Both the position numbers and the translations under genes were made by a program. From Clostridium sporogenes (GTDB lineage: Bacteria > Bacillota > Clostridia > Clostridiales > Clostridiaceae), in the NCBI RefSeq assembly GCF_001020205.1, contig NZ_CP011663.1, forward strand, positions 3,534,001 through 3,598,000: a stretch of DNA of 64,000 bases. Direction: 5' to 3'. The notes beneath the pieces were generated by a model that had not been told where the DNA came from, searched no databases, and saw only the letters and a program-made list of their open reading frames with translations. Of this stretch, positions 52,611-61,931 are shown one piece after another. How positions within the stretch are numbered: position 1 is the stretch's first letter; every line of letters starts with the position of its first letter.

Positions 52611-53639
52611 ATGAAAAACAAAAAAATTACTGTAATATCTTTACTAGCACTTTTAGTATTTTCACTAACTCTATTTGCTGGCTGTAATAACAAAGATGAT
52701 AATAAGAAAAACTTGACAAAGGTAAGACTAAATGAAGTAGTTCGTTCTGTTTTTTATGCTCCTATGTATGTAGCTATAAATGAAGGTATTTTCGAAGAAG
52801 AAGGTATAGAAATAGACCTTTCCACTGGCCAAGGAGCTGATAAAACCATGCAACAAGTTTTAAGTAAAAGTGCAGATATAGGATTTTGTGGTCCGGAACA
52901 GGTAATTTATATTTATAATCAAAAAAGAGAAGATTACCCTGTATTATTTGCTCAATTAACCCAATCTGATGGTTCTTTTTTAGTTGGACGTAAAAAAGAA
53001 GAAAACTTTAAATGGGAATCTTTAAAAGGTAAAAAAATAATAGGTGGAAGACCTGGTGGTATGCCTGAAATGGCCTTAGAATATGTATTAAAAAGTCATG
53101 GTATAAATCCTAAATCAGATGTAGATCTTATTACAAATATAGCTTTTACCGCTACTGCTGGTGCTTTTAAATCAGGTACTGGTGATTATGCAGCTTTATT
53201 TGAACCTACCGCTAGTATGCTTGAAAAAGAAAATGCAGGCCATATAGTAGCATCTATAGGTGAATCAGCAGGAAATATACCTTATACTTGTTATTTTAGT
53301 ACTAAATCTTATATGGAAAAAAATCCAGAGACAATTCAGAAGTTTACAAATGCTATATACAAAGCTCAAAAATGGATAGATAAACATACCGAAGAAGAAA
53401 TAGCAAAGTCTATAATTTCATTCTTCCCTGGAGCTAAAGAAGATATCCTTGTAGATGTTATTAAAAATTATAAAAAAATAAATTCCTTTGCAAATACTCC
53501 TACTTTAAAAGAAGAAAATTTAAATAAATTAATGGATATAATCCAAAGCTATGATAAAGAATTAATCCCTACAAGACCCGAATTCAACAAAATAGTAAAC
53601 ACTAAATTTAGTAAAGAAGCAGAAAAAAATATAAAATAA
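52611..53639 (+). CDS. ABC importer substrate-binding lipoprotein (NMT1/SsuA/ThiY type)
   Basis: The start is ATG 52611, five bases after GGAGG; the Met at 52599 precedes that site. 342 residues. The lipoprotein signal is MKNKK, a hydrophobic stretch and lipobox LFAGC (Cys near 26). The NMT1-like domain includes RLNEVVRSVFYAPMYVAINEGIFEEEGI and IIGGRPGGMPEMALEYVLKSHGI. Family members bind hydroxymethylpyrimidine, sulfonates or similar compounds; no TPP riboswitch is present, so the ligand is open. Its likely ATPase and permease are 5 kb away on the same strand (58549-60110). Confidence 0.88.
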   Translation: MKNKKITVISLLALLVFSLTLFAGCNNKDDNKKNLTKVRLNEVVRSVFYAPMYVAINEGIFEEEGIEIDLSTGQGADKTMQQVLSKSADIGFCGPEQVIYIYNQKREDYPVLFAQLTQSDGSFLVGRKKEENFKWESLKGKKIIGGRPGGMPEMALEYVLKSHGINPKSDVDLITNIAFTATAGAFKSGTGDYAALFEPTASMLEKENAGHIVASIGESAGNIPYTCYFSTKSYMEKNPETIQKFTNAIYKAQKWIDKHTEEEIAKSIISFFPGAKEDILVDVIKNYKKINSFANTPTLKEENLNKLMDIIQSYDKELIPTRPEFNKIVNTKFSKEAEKNIK

Positions 53640-53696
53640 ATTATTATAAATTTATAAATCAATAGTGTAACTTATTAAAGTAAAAATATAAATTAA

Positions 53697-53821
53697 GGTT
53701 GTTTCAAAATAAAAATAGATTTAATTTTAATTCCACAAATAGAAAAAATATATTCATATGATTTATTACATATATTTTTTTCTATTTGCTACATTAAAAT
53801 TAAATCTATTTTGAGATAACC
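53697..53821. repeat. 125-bp imperfect inverted-repeat (MITE-like) element
   Basis: The ends GGTTGTTTCAAAAT and the complement of GATAACC/TTTTGAG frame two inverted copies of AAAATAGATTTAATTTTAA (53712-53730 and 53794-53812). An inner pair CAAATAGAAAAA/TTTTTCTATTTG adds to the fold. The whole unit folds on itself and may also terminate the binding-protein transcript. No ORF. Confidence 0.6.
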
Positions 53822-53927
53822 TATCTTTGTAACTAATCTTACGCAGTAAATAAGCAATTTTTATATAGCTAATTCCAACTTAGTGAATATAGAATTTATA
53901 TTCATATCATTTCTAAATATTATATTT

Positions 53928-56900
53928 TTAATCATCTTTTCTAGATACTGCTACTTCTTCATTAGCATTTTTTACTTCTTGTTTTTCTAACTGCGCTTCT
54001 AAATTTTCAAAGGCCACAGACATCATAAGCTTAATTCTATTTAATTGGTTAACTTCACTTGCTCCTGGGTCATAATCTATGGCTGCTATATTAGTCCCTT
54101 TAAAATTCCTTTTCAATTCCTTTATCATACCTTTTCCTGTAACATGATTAGGTAAGCAAGCAAATGGTTGCATACAAATAATATTTTTAGTTCCACTTTC
54201 TATTAATTCAATCATTTCTGCGGTTAAAAACCAGCCTTCTCCTGTTTGATTTCCTATAGAAACTATCGGCTCAGCTAATTTTGCTAGTTCTTCTATTTCT
54301 TTTGGTGGTGAAAATCTTTTACTGTTTCTTAAAACCGCTTTCATTTCTTTTCTATAAAATTCTATAGCTTTTATTCCAATATTGTTTAATACTGCTTTTC
54401 TTTTTTTACCTGATAAATATCTATATACAAAGTTCTCACTATAAGCACAGTATAAAAAGAAATCTATTAAATCTGGAACTACAGCTTCTCCACCTTCTTT
54501 TTCTATAATATTTACTACATCATTATTAGCTGTAGGATGAAATTTAACTAAAATTTCTCCAACTACTCCAATCTTAGGTTTAGTTATTTTTTTAATTTCT
54601 AAAGCATCAAAATCTCTTACAATATCATTTATATTTTGTTTAAATTCTTTTAAATCACCATTGTAAATACTTTTCTTACACTTTTCTATCCATTTTTTAT
54701 AAAGTAAGTCTGCTGAACCTGGTATTTTTTCATAAGGTCGTACTTTATATAAAACTCTCATGAACAAATCGCCATATACTAAAGCCATCATAGATTTATT
54801 TCCTAAAGAAGGTGTTATCTTAAATCCAGGATTCTTTTCTAATCCTACTACATTTAAAGATACGACAGGTACATTAGAATATCCAGCTTCTTTTAATGCC
54901 TTTCTTAAAAATCCAATATAATTGGTAGCTCTACAGCCTCCACCAGTTTGGCTTATTATAACAGACGTATTGTTTATATCATATTTCCCTGATTTTAAAC
55001 CTTCAATAATTTGACCAACTACAATTATACTAGGATAGCAAGCATCATTATTTACATATTTTAAACCTTCATCTATAGCTTTCTTATCTACAGATGGAAG
55101 AATCTCCAGATTATATCCAGAAGCCCTAAATGCTTCTTCTATAAACTGAAAATGAATTGGTGACATTTGTGGACACAATATTGTATGATTTTTTCTCATT
55201 TTTTTAGTAAAAACTGGTCTTTCAGATATATCATAATGTTTAATGGGATTAAAGTTCTTTTTCTTTCTTTCATATATAGCTGCTTTTAAAGAACGTAGTC
55301 TAATTCTTACAGCACCTAAATTGCTACCTTCATCTATCTTTATAAGAGTATATATTTTCCCACTTCTTGCTAAAATCTCTTGAACTTGATCTGTTGTTAC
55401 CGCATCTAATCCACAGCCAAAGGAATTAAGCTGAACTAGTTCTAAATTATTTTCTTCAGCTACAAAACTAGCTGCTGCATATAATCTTGAATGATAAACC
55501 CATTGGTCTACTACTCTTAAAGGTCTTTCAACTCTTCCTAAATGAGCTATAGAATCCTCTGTTAGAACTGCCATATCTAAAGATGTAATTATATTAGTTA
55601 TACCATGATTTATTTCTGGATCTATATGATAAGGTCTACCAGATAATACTATACCTTTTTTACCTGTTCTTTTTAAATATTCTATAACTTCTTCTCCCTT
55701 TTTCCTTATATCTAACTTCATCCTTTGGTCTTCCTCATAAGCAAACTCTACTGCTCTTTTTATATCATAAAGACTTATATTAAAATCATCTTTAAATTCT
55801 TCATAAAGTCTTTTAGCTAACTTCTTTTTATTATCTAAGGATAGGAATGGATTCATATATTTTATATTTTTTTCTCTAATTATATCCATATTATTTTTTA
55901 TAACTTCTGAATAAGAAATCACCATAGGACAATTATAGTGATTATTAGCTTCCTTTTGTTCTTTTTGCTCAAAAGCTACAGCAGGATAAAATATAAAGTT
56001 TATTCCCCTATCTACAAGACTTTTGATATGACCATGAACTATTTTAGCTGGATAGCAAGCCGATTCTGAGGGAATAGTATCTATTCCTAAATCATATATT
56101 CTTTTACTAGATCTTGGGGATAATTCCACTCTAAATCCTAGTTTTGTAAAAAACGTAAACCAGAATGGATAATTTTCATACATATTTAAAACCCTTGGTA
56201 TTCCTACTATTCCCCTTTTAGCTTCTTCTTTTTTTAATGGAATATAATTAAATATCCTTTTATATTTATATTCATACAAATCTGGAACTTTATTTTCTAT
56301 TATCTCTTTTCCTTCTCCTCTTTCACATCTATTGCCTGATACAAATTGTGTACCATCAGAAAATTTATTAATAGTTAAAAGACAATTGTTTTGACATTTG
56401 CCACATCTTTTCATTTCTGTTTCTACAGAAAATTTCTCCAATTGCTCTATTGTAGCTAATGTAGTTTTATGGCCTTCTTCATATCTTTCTTTAGCTATAA
56501 GTGCAGCACCAAAGGCTCCCATAAGACCTGCTATATTAGGTCTTATTGCTTCTCTTTCCGATATAAGTTCAAAGGCTCTTAAAACTGCTTCATTATAAAA
56601 CGTTCCACCCTGAACTATTATCTTCTTTCCCATTTCCTTAGGATCTCTTATTTTTATTACTTTTAAAAGAGCATTTTTTATTACTGAATATGAAAGACCT
56701 GCAGATATATCTCCTATAGTAGCTCCTTCCTTTTGAGCTTGTTTAACTTTAGAATTCATAAACACAGTACACCTAGATCCTAAATCCACTGGATTTTTAG
56801 ATGTTAATGCTTCTTTAGAAAAATCCTCTACACTCATTTTTAAAGAATGTGCAAAAGTTTCTATAAAAGATCCACATCCTGATGAACAAGCCTCATTAAG

Positions 56901-58220
56901 CATAATACTTTCTATAACACCATCTTTTATAATTAGGCATTTCATATCTTGTCCACCGATATCTAAAATAAAATCTACTCCAGGGCTAAAAAATTCTGCT
57001 GCTTTATAATGTGATATAGTTTCCACTTCTCCAATATCTATATTTAATGCGGCTTTTATTAATTTCTCGCCATAACCTGTAACTACAGAATTTAAGATCT
57101 GAGCTTCTTTAGGTAGCTTTGAATATAAATCTTTGAGTATCTTGATTACAGACTTTAAAGGATTTCCTTTATTACTCCCATAGCTTGAAAATAATAATTG
57201 TCCCTTTTCATCTATAAGAGTAACCTTAGTAGTAGTAGAACCTGCATCTATTCCTAAATAACAATTCCCTTTAAAGTCCTGTAAACTTTTTTCCACTGCT
57301 TTATGTTTTTCATGTCTATTTTTAAATTCAATATATTCCTGTTCATTAGCAAATAATGGTCTTAATGTTGCTACAGATTCCAACTTAATATTCTCTAATT
57401 CCTCTAGTTTATCTAACAAATATTTCAATGTAACTATTTTCCTATCTTTTACAGTTAATGCAGCTCCCATAGCTACAAACAACTGAGAATTTTCAGGAAA
57501 AATAACCTGATCCTTAGTTAATTTTAATGTTTCTATAAATCTTTTTCTAAGTTCAGATAAAAAATAAAGAGGTCCACCTAAGAAAGCTACATTACCTTTT
57601 ATAGTTTTCCCGCAGGCAAGGCCTCCTATGGTTTGATTAACTACCGCTTGAAAAATAGAAGCAGCTATATCTTCCCTTGTAGCTCCTTCATTAATCAATG
57701 GTTGTACATCTGTTTTAGCAAAAACCCCACATCTTGCCGCTATAGGGTGTATAACTTTATAATTTTTTGCAATGTCATTTAATCCCTTTGCATCTGTTTG
57801 TAGAAGAGATGCCATTTGATCTATAAAAGCACCAGTACCTCCAGCGCAAGTTCCATTCATTCTTTGATCTATTCCATCATCAAAGAAGGTAATTTTAGCA
57901 TCTTCTCCCCCTAGCTCTATAGCTACATCAGTATTAGTAGCAAATTTTTTAATAGTATTTGTACAAGCTACTACTTCCTGTATAAAAGGTATATCAAACC
58001 ATTTTGATACAGCAAGCCCACCTGAACCCGTAACCATAATACTTACACTACGATCCTTAAATTTATTAAAAGTATTCTTTATTAACTTACCTATTGTGTT
58101 TTTTATATCAGAAAAGTGTCTTTCATAAATACTGTATAATATGTTGTAATTCTTATCTAGTATAACTATCTTTACAGTAGTTGAGCCTACATCTAAGCCC
58201 ATTTTTAATATCTCTTTCAT
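53928..58220 (-). CDS. 2-hydroxyacyl-CoA dehydratase activase-like protein (fused, 1,430 residues)
   Basis: Two BcrAD/BadFG/HgdC ASKHA ATPase domains lie in tandem. Domain 1 (about 1-260) has GLDVGSTTVKIVILD and GTCAGGTGAFIDQMA; domain 2 (about 315-600) has GIDAGSTTTKVTLID and ACSSGCGSFIETFA. The Cys in these loops would hold a shared [4Fe-4S] cluster. A Cys knuckle CGKCQNNCLL (about 610) and DUF2229/HgdB-like regions (to about 1400) follow, with a conserved CYP pattern (SACYPAKIVHG; NDACYPSIIVVGQ). Activases inject electrons into dehydratases by ATP hydrolysis. Single-chain fused forms are common in Clostridia, but their substrate is unknown. No dehydratase gene is adjacent. Confidence 0.88.
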   Translation of the reverse strand: MKEILKMGLDVGSTTVKIVILDKNYNILYSIYERHFSDIKNTIGKLIKNTFNKFKDRSVSIMVTGSGGLAVSKWFDIPFIQEVVACTNTIKKFATNTDVAIELGGEDAKITFFDDGIDQRMNGTCAGGTGAFIDQMASLLQTDAKGLNDIAKNYKVIHPIAARCGVFAKTDVQPLINEGATREDIAASIFQAVVNQTIGGLACGKTIKGNVAFLGGPLYFLSELRKRFIETLKLTKDQVIFPENSQLFVAMGAALTVKDRKIVTLKYLLDKLEELENIKLESVATLRPLFANEQEYIEFKNRHEKHKAVEKSLQDFKGNCYLGIDAGSTTTKVTLIDEKGQLLFSSYGSNKGNPLKSVIKILKDLYSKLPKEAQILNSVVTGYGEKLIKAALNIDIGEVETISHYKAAEFFSPGVDFILDIGGQDMKCLIIKDGVIESIMLNEACSSGCGSFIETFAHSLKMSVEDFSKEALTSKNPVDLGSRCTVFMNSKVKQAQKEGATIGDISAGLSYSVIKNALLKVIKIRDPKEMGKKIIVQGGTFYNEAVLRAFELISEREAIRPNIAGLMGAFGAALIAKERYEEGHKTTLATIEQLEKFSVETEMKRCGKCQNNCLLTINKFSDGTQFVSGNRCERGEGKEIIENKVPDLYEYKYKRIFNYIPLKKEEAKRGIVGIPRVLNMYENYPFWFTFFTKLGFRVELSPRSSKRIYDLGIDTIPSESACYPAKIVHGHIKSLVDRGINFIFYPAVAFEQKEQKEANNHYNCPMVISYSEVIKNNMDIIREKNIKYMNPFLSLDNKKKLAKRLYEEFKDDFNISLYDIKRAVEFAYEEDQRMKLDIRKKGEEVIEYLKRTGKKGIVLSGRPYHIDPEINHGITNIITSLDMAVLTEDSIAHLGRVERPLRVVDQWVYHSRLYAAASFVAEENNLELVQLNSFGCGLDAVTTDQVQEILARSGKIYTLIKIDEGSNLGAVRIRLRSLKAAIYERKKKNFNPIKHYDISERPVFTKKMRKNHTILCPQMSPIHFQFIEEAFRASGYNLEILPSVDKKAIDEGLKYVNNDACYPSIIVVGQIIEGLKSGKYDINNTSVIISQTGGGCRATNYIGFLRKALKEAGYSNVPVVSLNVVGLEKNPGFKITPSLGNKSMMALVYGDLFMRVLYKVRPYEKIPGSADLLYKKWIEKCKKSIYNGDLKEFKQNINDIVRDFDALEIKKITKPKIGVVGEILVKFHPTANNDVVNIIEKEGGEAVVPDLIDFFLYCAYSENFVYRYLSGKKRKAVLNNIGIKAIEFYRKEMKAVLRNSKRFSPPKEIEELAKLAEPIVSIGNQTGEGWFLTAEMIELIESGTKNIICMQPFACLPNHVTGKGMIKELKRNFKGTNIAAIDYDPGASEVNQLNRIKLMMSVAFENLEAQLEKQEVKNANEEVAVSRKDD

Positions 58221-58548
58221 ATATAATCACCTTTTTACATTAAATATTAAAACAACGAAAAACGAAATAAATTTATACATATTTTGACTTAATAAAAAAT
58301 ATATTACTAAATTCATATTAACTATGCATATTATATACTTTTAATAACCATTATTCAACTAAACATTATGTGATAGAATATACCTTTTCCCAATTATTAC
58401 AAATCACTTCATCTAACATTATTTTTTCTTTTAAATGCTGACTATTAAAAGTTTATGCTTAATCCTAATTATTAATAACATTTATTATAACTTACTCATA
58501 TAATAAATCAAGATAAAGCTTATTTTCTAACAATTAGGAGATGATAAC
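58221..58548. other. AT-rich divergent intergenic region
   Basis: This lies between the activase-like gene and the ABC ATPase. AGGAG is at 58536-58540. No riboswitch (in particular no TPP core), repeat or clear promoter was recognised. Confidence 0.4.
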
Positions 58549-59310
58549 ATGGATAAAGTAATAGTTGAAACTATTTTTATGAACTATCACTCTTTAAAAG
58601 GAAGCACTCCTGCATTAAAAGATATATCTTTCTCCATTGAAGAGGGTGAATTTGTTAGTATAGTTGGTCCTTCTGGTTGTGGGAAATCAACTCTTCTAAA
58701 TATAATAGCTGGATTAATTCCCCAATCTAGTGGTGACATATATATAGATGGCGAAAAACAAAAATCTATTTCTCCTAAAATAGGTTATATGTTTCAAAAA
58801 GATCACTTATTTAATTGGTTAACAGTCTTAGATAACATAACCCTTGGGTTAAAAATACAACATAAATTAAATAGTGAAAGAAAAGAAACTATAGAAAAAC
58901 TTTTAAAAGATTATGGTTTACTGGATTTCAAAGATCATCATCCAGATGAATTATCTGGCGGCATGAGACAAAAAGTTGCTTTAATTAGAACTTTAGCTCT
59001 TAATCCTGAAGTTCTTCTTTTAGATGAGCCATTTTCAGCTTTAGACTATCAAACCAGATTAAATATTAGCGATGAAATATACAATATAATAAAAAAAGAA
59101 GGTAAAACAGCTATAATGGTAACCCATGATATATCTGAAGCTGTAGCTATGTCAGATAGAATACTTGTATTATCTAAAAGACCTGCAAAAATAAAAAAAG
59201 ATGTAACTATTAAACTTTCAACAAAATGTAATTCCCCTTTAAAATGTAGAGAAGCTCCAGAATTTAGAGTTTATTTTAACGATATATGGAAGGAGCTGAA
59301 TGACATATGA
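58549..59310 (+). CDS. ABC importer ATPase (SsuB/TauB type)
   Basis: 253 residues. Walker A GPSGCGKST (about 39-47), Q-loop YMFQKDHLF, signature LSGGMRQKVALIRTL, Walker B VLLLDEPFSALD and switch His in MVTHDISEAVAMSDR. It belongs to the nitrate/sulfonate/taurine/HMP importer group. Its stop overlaps the permease start by four bases (ATGA), so the two are translationally coupled. Confidence 0.94.
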   Translation: MDKVIVETIFMNYHSLKGSTPALKDISFSIEEGEFVSIVGPSGCGKSTLLNIIAGLIPQSSGDIYIDGEKQKSISPKIGYMFQKDHLFNWLTVLDNITLGLKIQHKLNSERKETIEKLLKDYGLLDFKDHHPDELSGGMRQKVALIRTLALNPEVLLLDEPFSALDYQTRLNISDEIYNIIKKEGKTAIMVTHDISEAVAMSDRILVLSKRPAKIKKDVTIKLSTKCNSPLKCREAPEFRVYFNDIWKELNDI

Positions 59311-60110
59311 TAGATGAAAAAAAAGAACAGGAACTATATATTAAAAAAGTAAAAAATAGAAAAACTAAGATAATAATAACAAGACTTATAATATTAATAG
59401 CTATTTTTGTACTATGGGAAGTGGCCGGAAACTTAGGTTGGATAGATCCTTTTTTAACTAGCACTCCATCTAGAATGTGGAAAAGTTTAGTAAAAATTTA
59501 TAGTGAAGGTACATTGTTTAAGCATATATGGATAACCTGTTACGAAACTATTTTAGGTTTTATTTATGGTACCTTACTAGGAACTTTTATAGCTATACTC
59601 CTTTGGTGGTCAGATTTTGCTTGTAAGGTTTTAGATCCTTATATTGTAGTATTAAATGCATTACCTAAAGTAGCACTAGCTCCTATTATAATTTTTTGGG
59701 TTGGCAATGGTACTAATGCTATAATAATGATAGCTCTCTTAATTTCCATTGTTGTAACTATAATTTCTGTATTAAACGGATTTAAAGAAGTTGATAATGA
59801 TAAAATAAGATTAATGAAAACCTTTGGTGCCACTAAATGGCAAATATTAGTTCATTTAATAATCCCTGCTACAATCCCAACTTTAATATCTACCTTAAAA
59901 ATTAATGTGGGTTTATCATGGGTAGGAGTTATAATGGGAGAATTTTTAGTGGCAAAAGAAGGTTTAGGATTCTTAATTATTTATGGTGGGCAGATTTCTC
60001 AACTGGATATAGTAATGTTTAGCATAATAATATTGGCTATTTTAGCTTATTTAATGTATGCAGTAGTAGAGTTTTTAGAAAAAAGAATATCTTTAAAAAT
60101 TAAACATTAA
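59307..60110 (+). CDS. ABC importer permease (SsuC type)
   Basis: 267 residues, six membrane segments, BPD_transp_1 fold. The EAA loop near residue 175 (RLMKTFGATKWQILVHLIIPATIPTL) docks the ATPase. The start overlaps the ATPase stop. With the lipoprotein at 52611 it would make a complete importer of a small organic ligand such as a sulfonate or pyrimidine. Confidence 0.94.
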   Translation: MIDEKKEQELYIKKVKNRKTKIIITRLIILIAIFVLWEVAGNLGWIDPFLTSTPSRMWKSLVKIYSEGTLFKHIWITCYETILGFIYGTLLGTFIAILLWWSDFACKVLDPYIVVLNALPKVALAPIIIFWVGNGTNAIIMIALLISIVVTIISVLNGFKEVDNDKIRLMKTFGATKWQILVHLIIPATIPTLISTLKINVGLSWVGVIMGEFLVAKEGLGFLIIYGGQISQLDIVMFSIIILAILAYLMYAVVEFLEKRISLKIKH

Positions 60111-60253
60111 AAATTATTTGTTATTTTAATAGATCTATTTAGAATTTTTTTTCTGAATAGATTTATTTTTTTTGCATAAAAATAACATAAATGGATATTA
60201 TAATAATACAATCAAGCTTCAGGCACATCTTAGTAAACACAAGGAGGATACAT

Positions 60254-60601
60254 ATGAGTTACTTTAATAAAGCTAACAGTTATTATAATACTAAAGATTA
60301 TGAAAAAGCCATAAATCTATATAAAAAAGCAGCAGAAATCAAAGAAAATGAGGCTTCATCTTTATACAACGCTTCTGTTTGCTTTATAAAATTAAAACAA
60401 TATGAAAAGGCCATTCCTTTATTAAAAAGAGCTCTAATATTAAAAAAAGATAGTAAATATTTTTTTAATTTGGGTTATTGCTATGCTATGTTAAAAAATA
60501 ATAAAAAAGCTTTAGTTTACTTTAATACCGCTTGGGCCCTAAATCATAAAGATGAGGATTGTGAAAAAGCTATAAATATTATAGTTAAAAATTTAAAATA
60601 A
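60254..60601 (+). CDS. Small TPR-repeat protein
   Basis: The start is ATG 60254, five bases after AAGGAGG; an upstream Met at 60191 precedes it. 115 residues made of about three TPR motifs: SYYNTKDYEKAINLYKKAAEI, ASVCFIKLKQYEKAIPLLKRAL, LGYCYAMLKNNKKALVYFNTAW. There is no signal or membrane segment. It is a protein-protein scaffold with unknown partner. Confidence 0.88.
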   Translation: MSYFNKANSYYNTKDYEKAINLYKKAAEIKENEASSLYNASVCFIKLKQYEKAIPLLKRALILKKDSKYFFNLGYCYAMLKNNKKALVYFNTAWALNHKDEDCEKAINIIVKNLK

Positions 60602-60686
60602 TATAAATCCCCCTTAAATGTGAATATAAAAGTAATTAATTTAATGATTTTTAACTATGATATAAAAATAAATACTAACCTATATA

Positions 60687-60734
60687 AAATGCTAGTAACT
60701 TTTATAGTTTATATAAAAGTTACTAGCATTTTTA
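60687..60734. terminator. Bidirectional terminator
   Basis: A perfect 18-bp stem ATGCTAGTAACTTTTATA/TATAAAAGTTACTAGCAT with a 5-nt loop, flanked by A- and T-runs. It separates the convergent TPR and transglutaminase genes. Confidence 0.93.
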
Positions 60735-61907
60735 CCATTCCCCTGCAATTTGAGATTTTCTATGATCTATATCAAATCTTTTGGTATCGAAATAGTTACC
60801 TCCCTTATAAAAAGTTGTATCTACATTAATCCATCTTCCTTCTTCCGGTATATATACTTGATTCCATGCATGACTTACCCAACTTACCCCATTAAATCCT
60901 TCACCTGTAATTAATCTTACCTTTATGTCATTTGCTCTACACATAGCTATAAATAAACAAGAATAATCAAAACAGATTCCACTCTTACTATTAAATGTAG
61001 TAATAGCTCCAGATTTCACCTGAAAATTATCTTTAAGAACTTTTTTAGCTTTATCATGATCATAGTCTATATTAGTTCCAATCCAATCATATATTATTTT
61101 TGCCTTTCCTTTAGATGTAGCATCTTCCGCTGCTAAATGCCTTGCAAAATTATTTATTTGTTTATTAGATTTTATTCCCTCTTCTAAAGTCACCCCATTA
61201 TAATAAACAATAGTTTTTTTATCTTTAAAATTGTTTTTTTGTGATGAACTTTTACCCGCCTCTTCTTTTACCACTATTTTAAAAGAATTATTTATTATAT
61301 TAGGTAACTTTTTAGCTATTTTAGAGTTAGTAACTGGTATTATTGCTTGCTTACATATATTATTATAAATTTTAGATGATTGGAGATATTTATTTAAAGT
61401 ATCGTTTTTAATAAACATAGAAAATACATTTAACACAAAAGCTATTAATAATATATAGCATATAGATTTAGGTATATTAAATAAGGCTCCGAATATTCTT
61501 TTAAATATATTTCCCTTATCTCTTAAAATGTCTTCCAATTTATCTAGTATAGGATATATTGTTATGGAATTTAAAAGATCTAGTATTAAAAATATTATTT
61601 TATAGATTATAAATATTATTAAAGGTGTTAATACTACGTATACCATAAAGAAATTATTTTCTATATATTTTATTATATTTTTAGGTATTCTTTCATATAT
61701 ATCTTTATATATTCCTGCATTATGTTCTATGAATATTTTTTTACTATAATATATACCTAAAAATAAAGAAAACACAAAAGATATAGTTTTATTTATATCT
61801 TCTATATCTAATTTTAAATTTGGAGAAGAAAACTTTGAAAGAAAGCCTTTTAAAATAGGGAAAAAAAACACTACAGCTAATATTAAAGTAACTGGATTTG
61901 TTTTCAT
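60732..61907 (-). CDS. Membrane protein with CvpA-like and transglutaminase domains
   Basis: The start chosen is ATG 61907; the upstream TTG and GTG are too near AGAGG, though none of the spacings is ideal. 391 residues. Four to five membrane segments (about 1-175) resemble CvpA. An extracellular linker follows, then a transglutaminase-like domain (about 255-375). The catalytic Cys lies in KSGICFDYSCLFIAMCR, the His in SHAWNQVYI and the Asp in WINVDTTF. Such bacterial domains act as cell-wall or surface peptidases or crosslinkers. The exact reaction is unknown. Confidence 0.85.
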   Translation of the reverse strand: MKTNPVTLILAVVFFFPILKGFLSKFSSPNLKLDIEDINKTISFVFSLFLGIYYSKKIFIEHNAGIYKDIYERIPKNIIKYIENNFFMVYVVLTPLIIFIIYKIIFLILDLLNSITIYPILDKLEDILRDKGNIFKRIFGALFNIPKSICYILLIAFVLNVFSMFIKNDTLNKYLQSSKIYNNICKQAIIPVTNSKIAKKLPNIINNSFKIVVKEEAGKSSSQKNNFKDKKTIVYYNGVTLEEGIKSNKQINNFARHLAAEDATSKGKAKIIYDWIGTNIDYDHDKAKKVLKDNFQVKSGAITTFNSKSGICFDYSCLFIAMCRANDIKVRLITGEGFNGVSWVSHAWNQVYIPEEGRWINVDTTFYKGGNYFDTKRFDIDHRKSQIAGEW

Positions 61908-61931
61908 ATATAACACCAACCTCTTATTTCT

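Noticed and set aside
58221..58548. TPP riboswitch before the SsuB/C-type genes
   Set aside because: The CTGAGA and related TPP core motifs are absent, so assignment to thiamine-precursor uptake is not supported.
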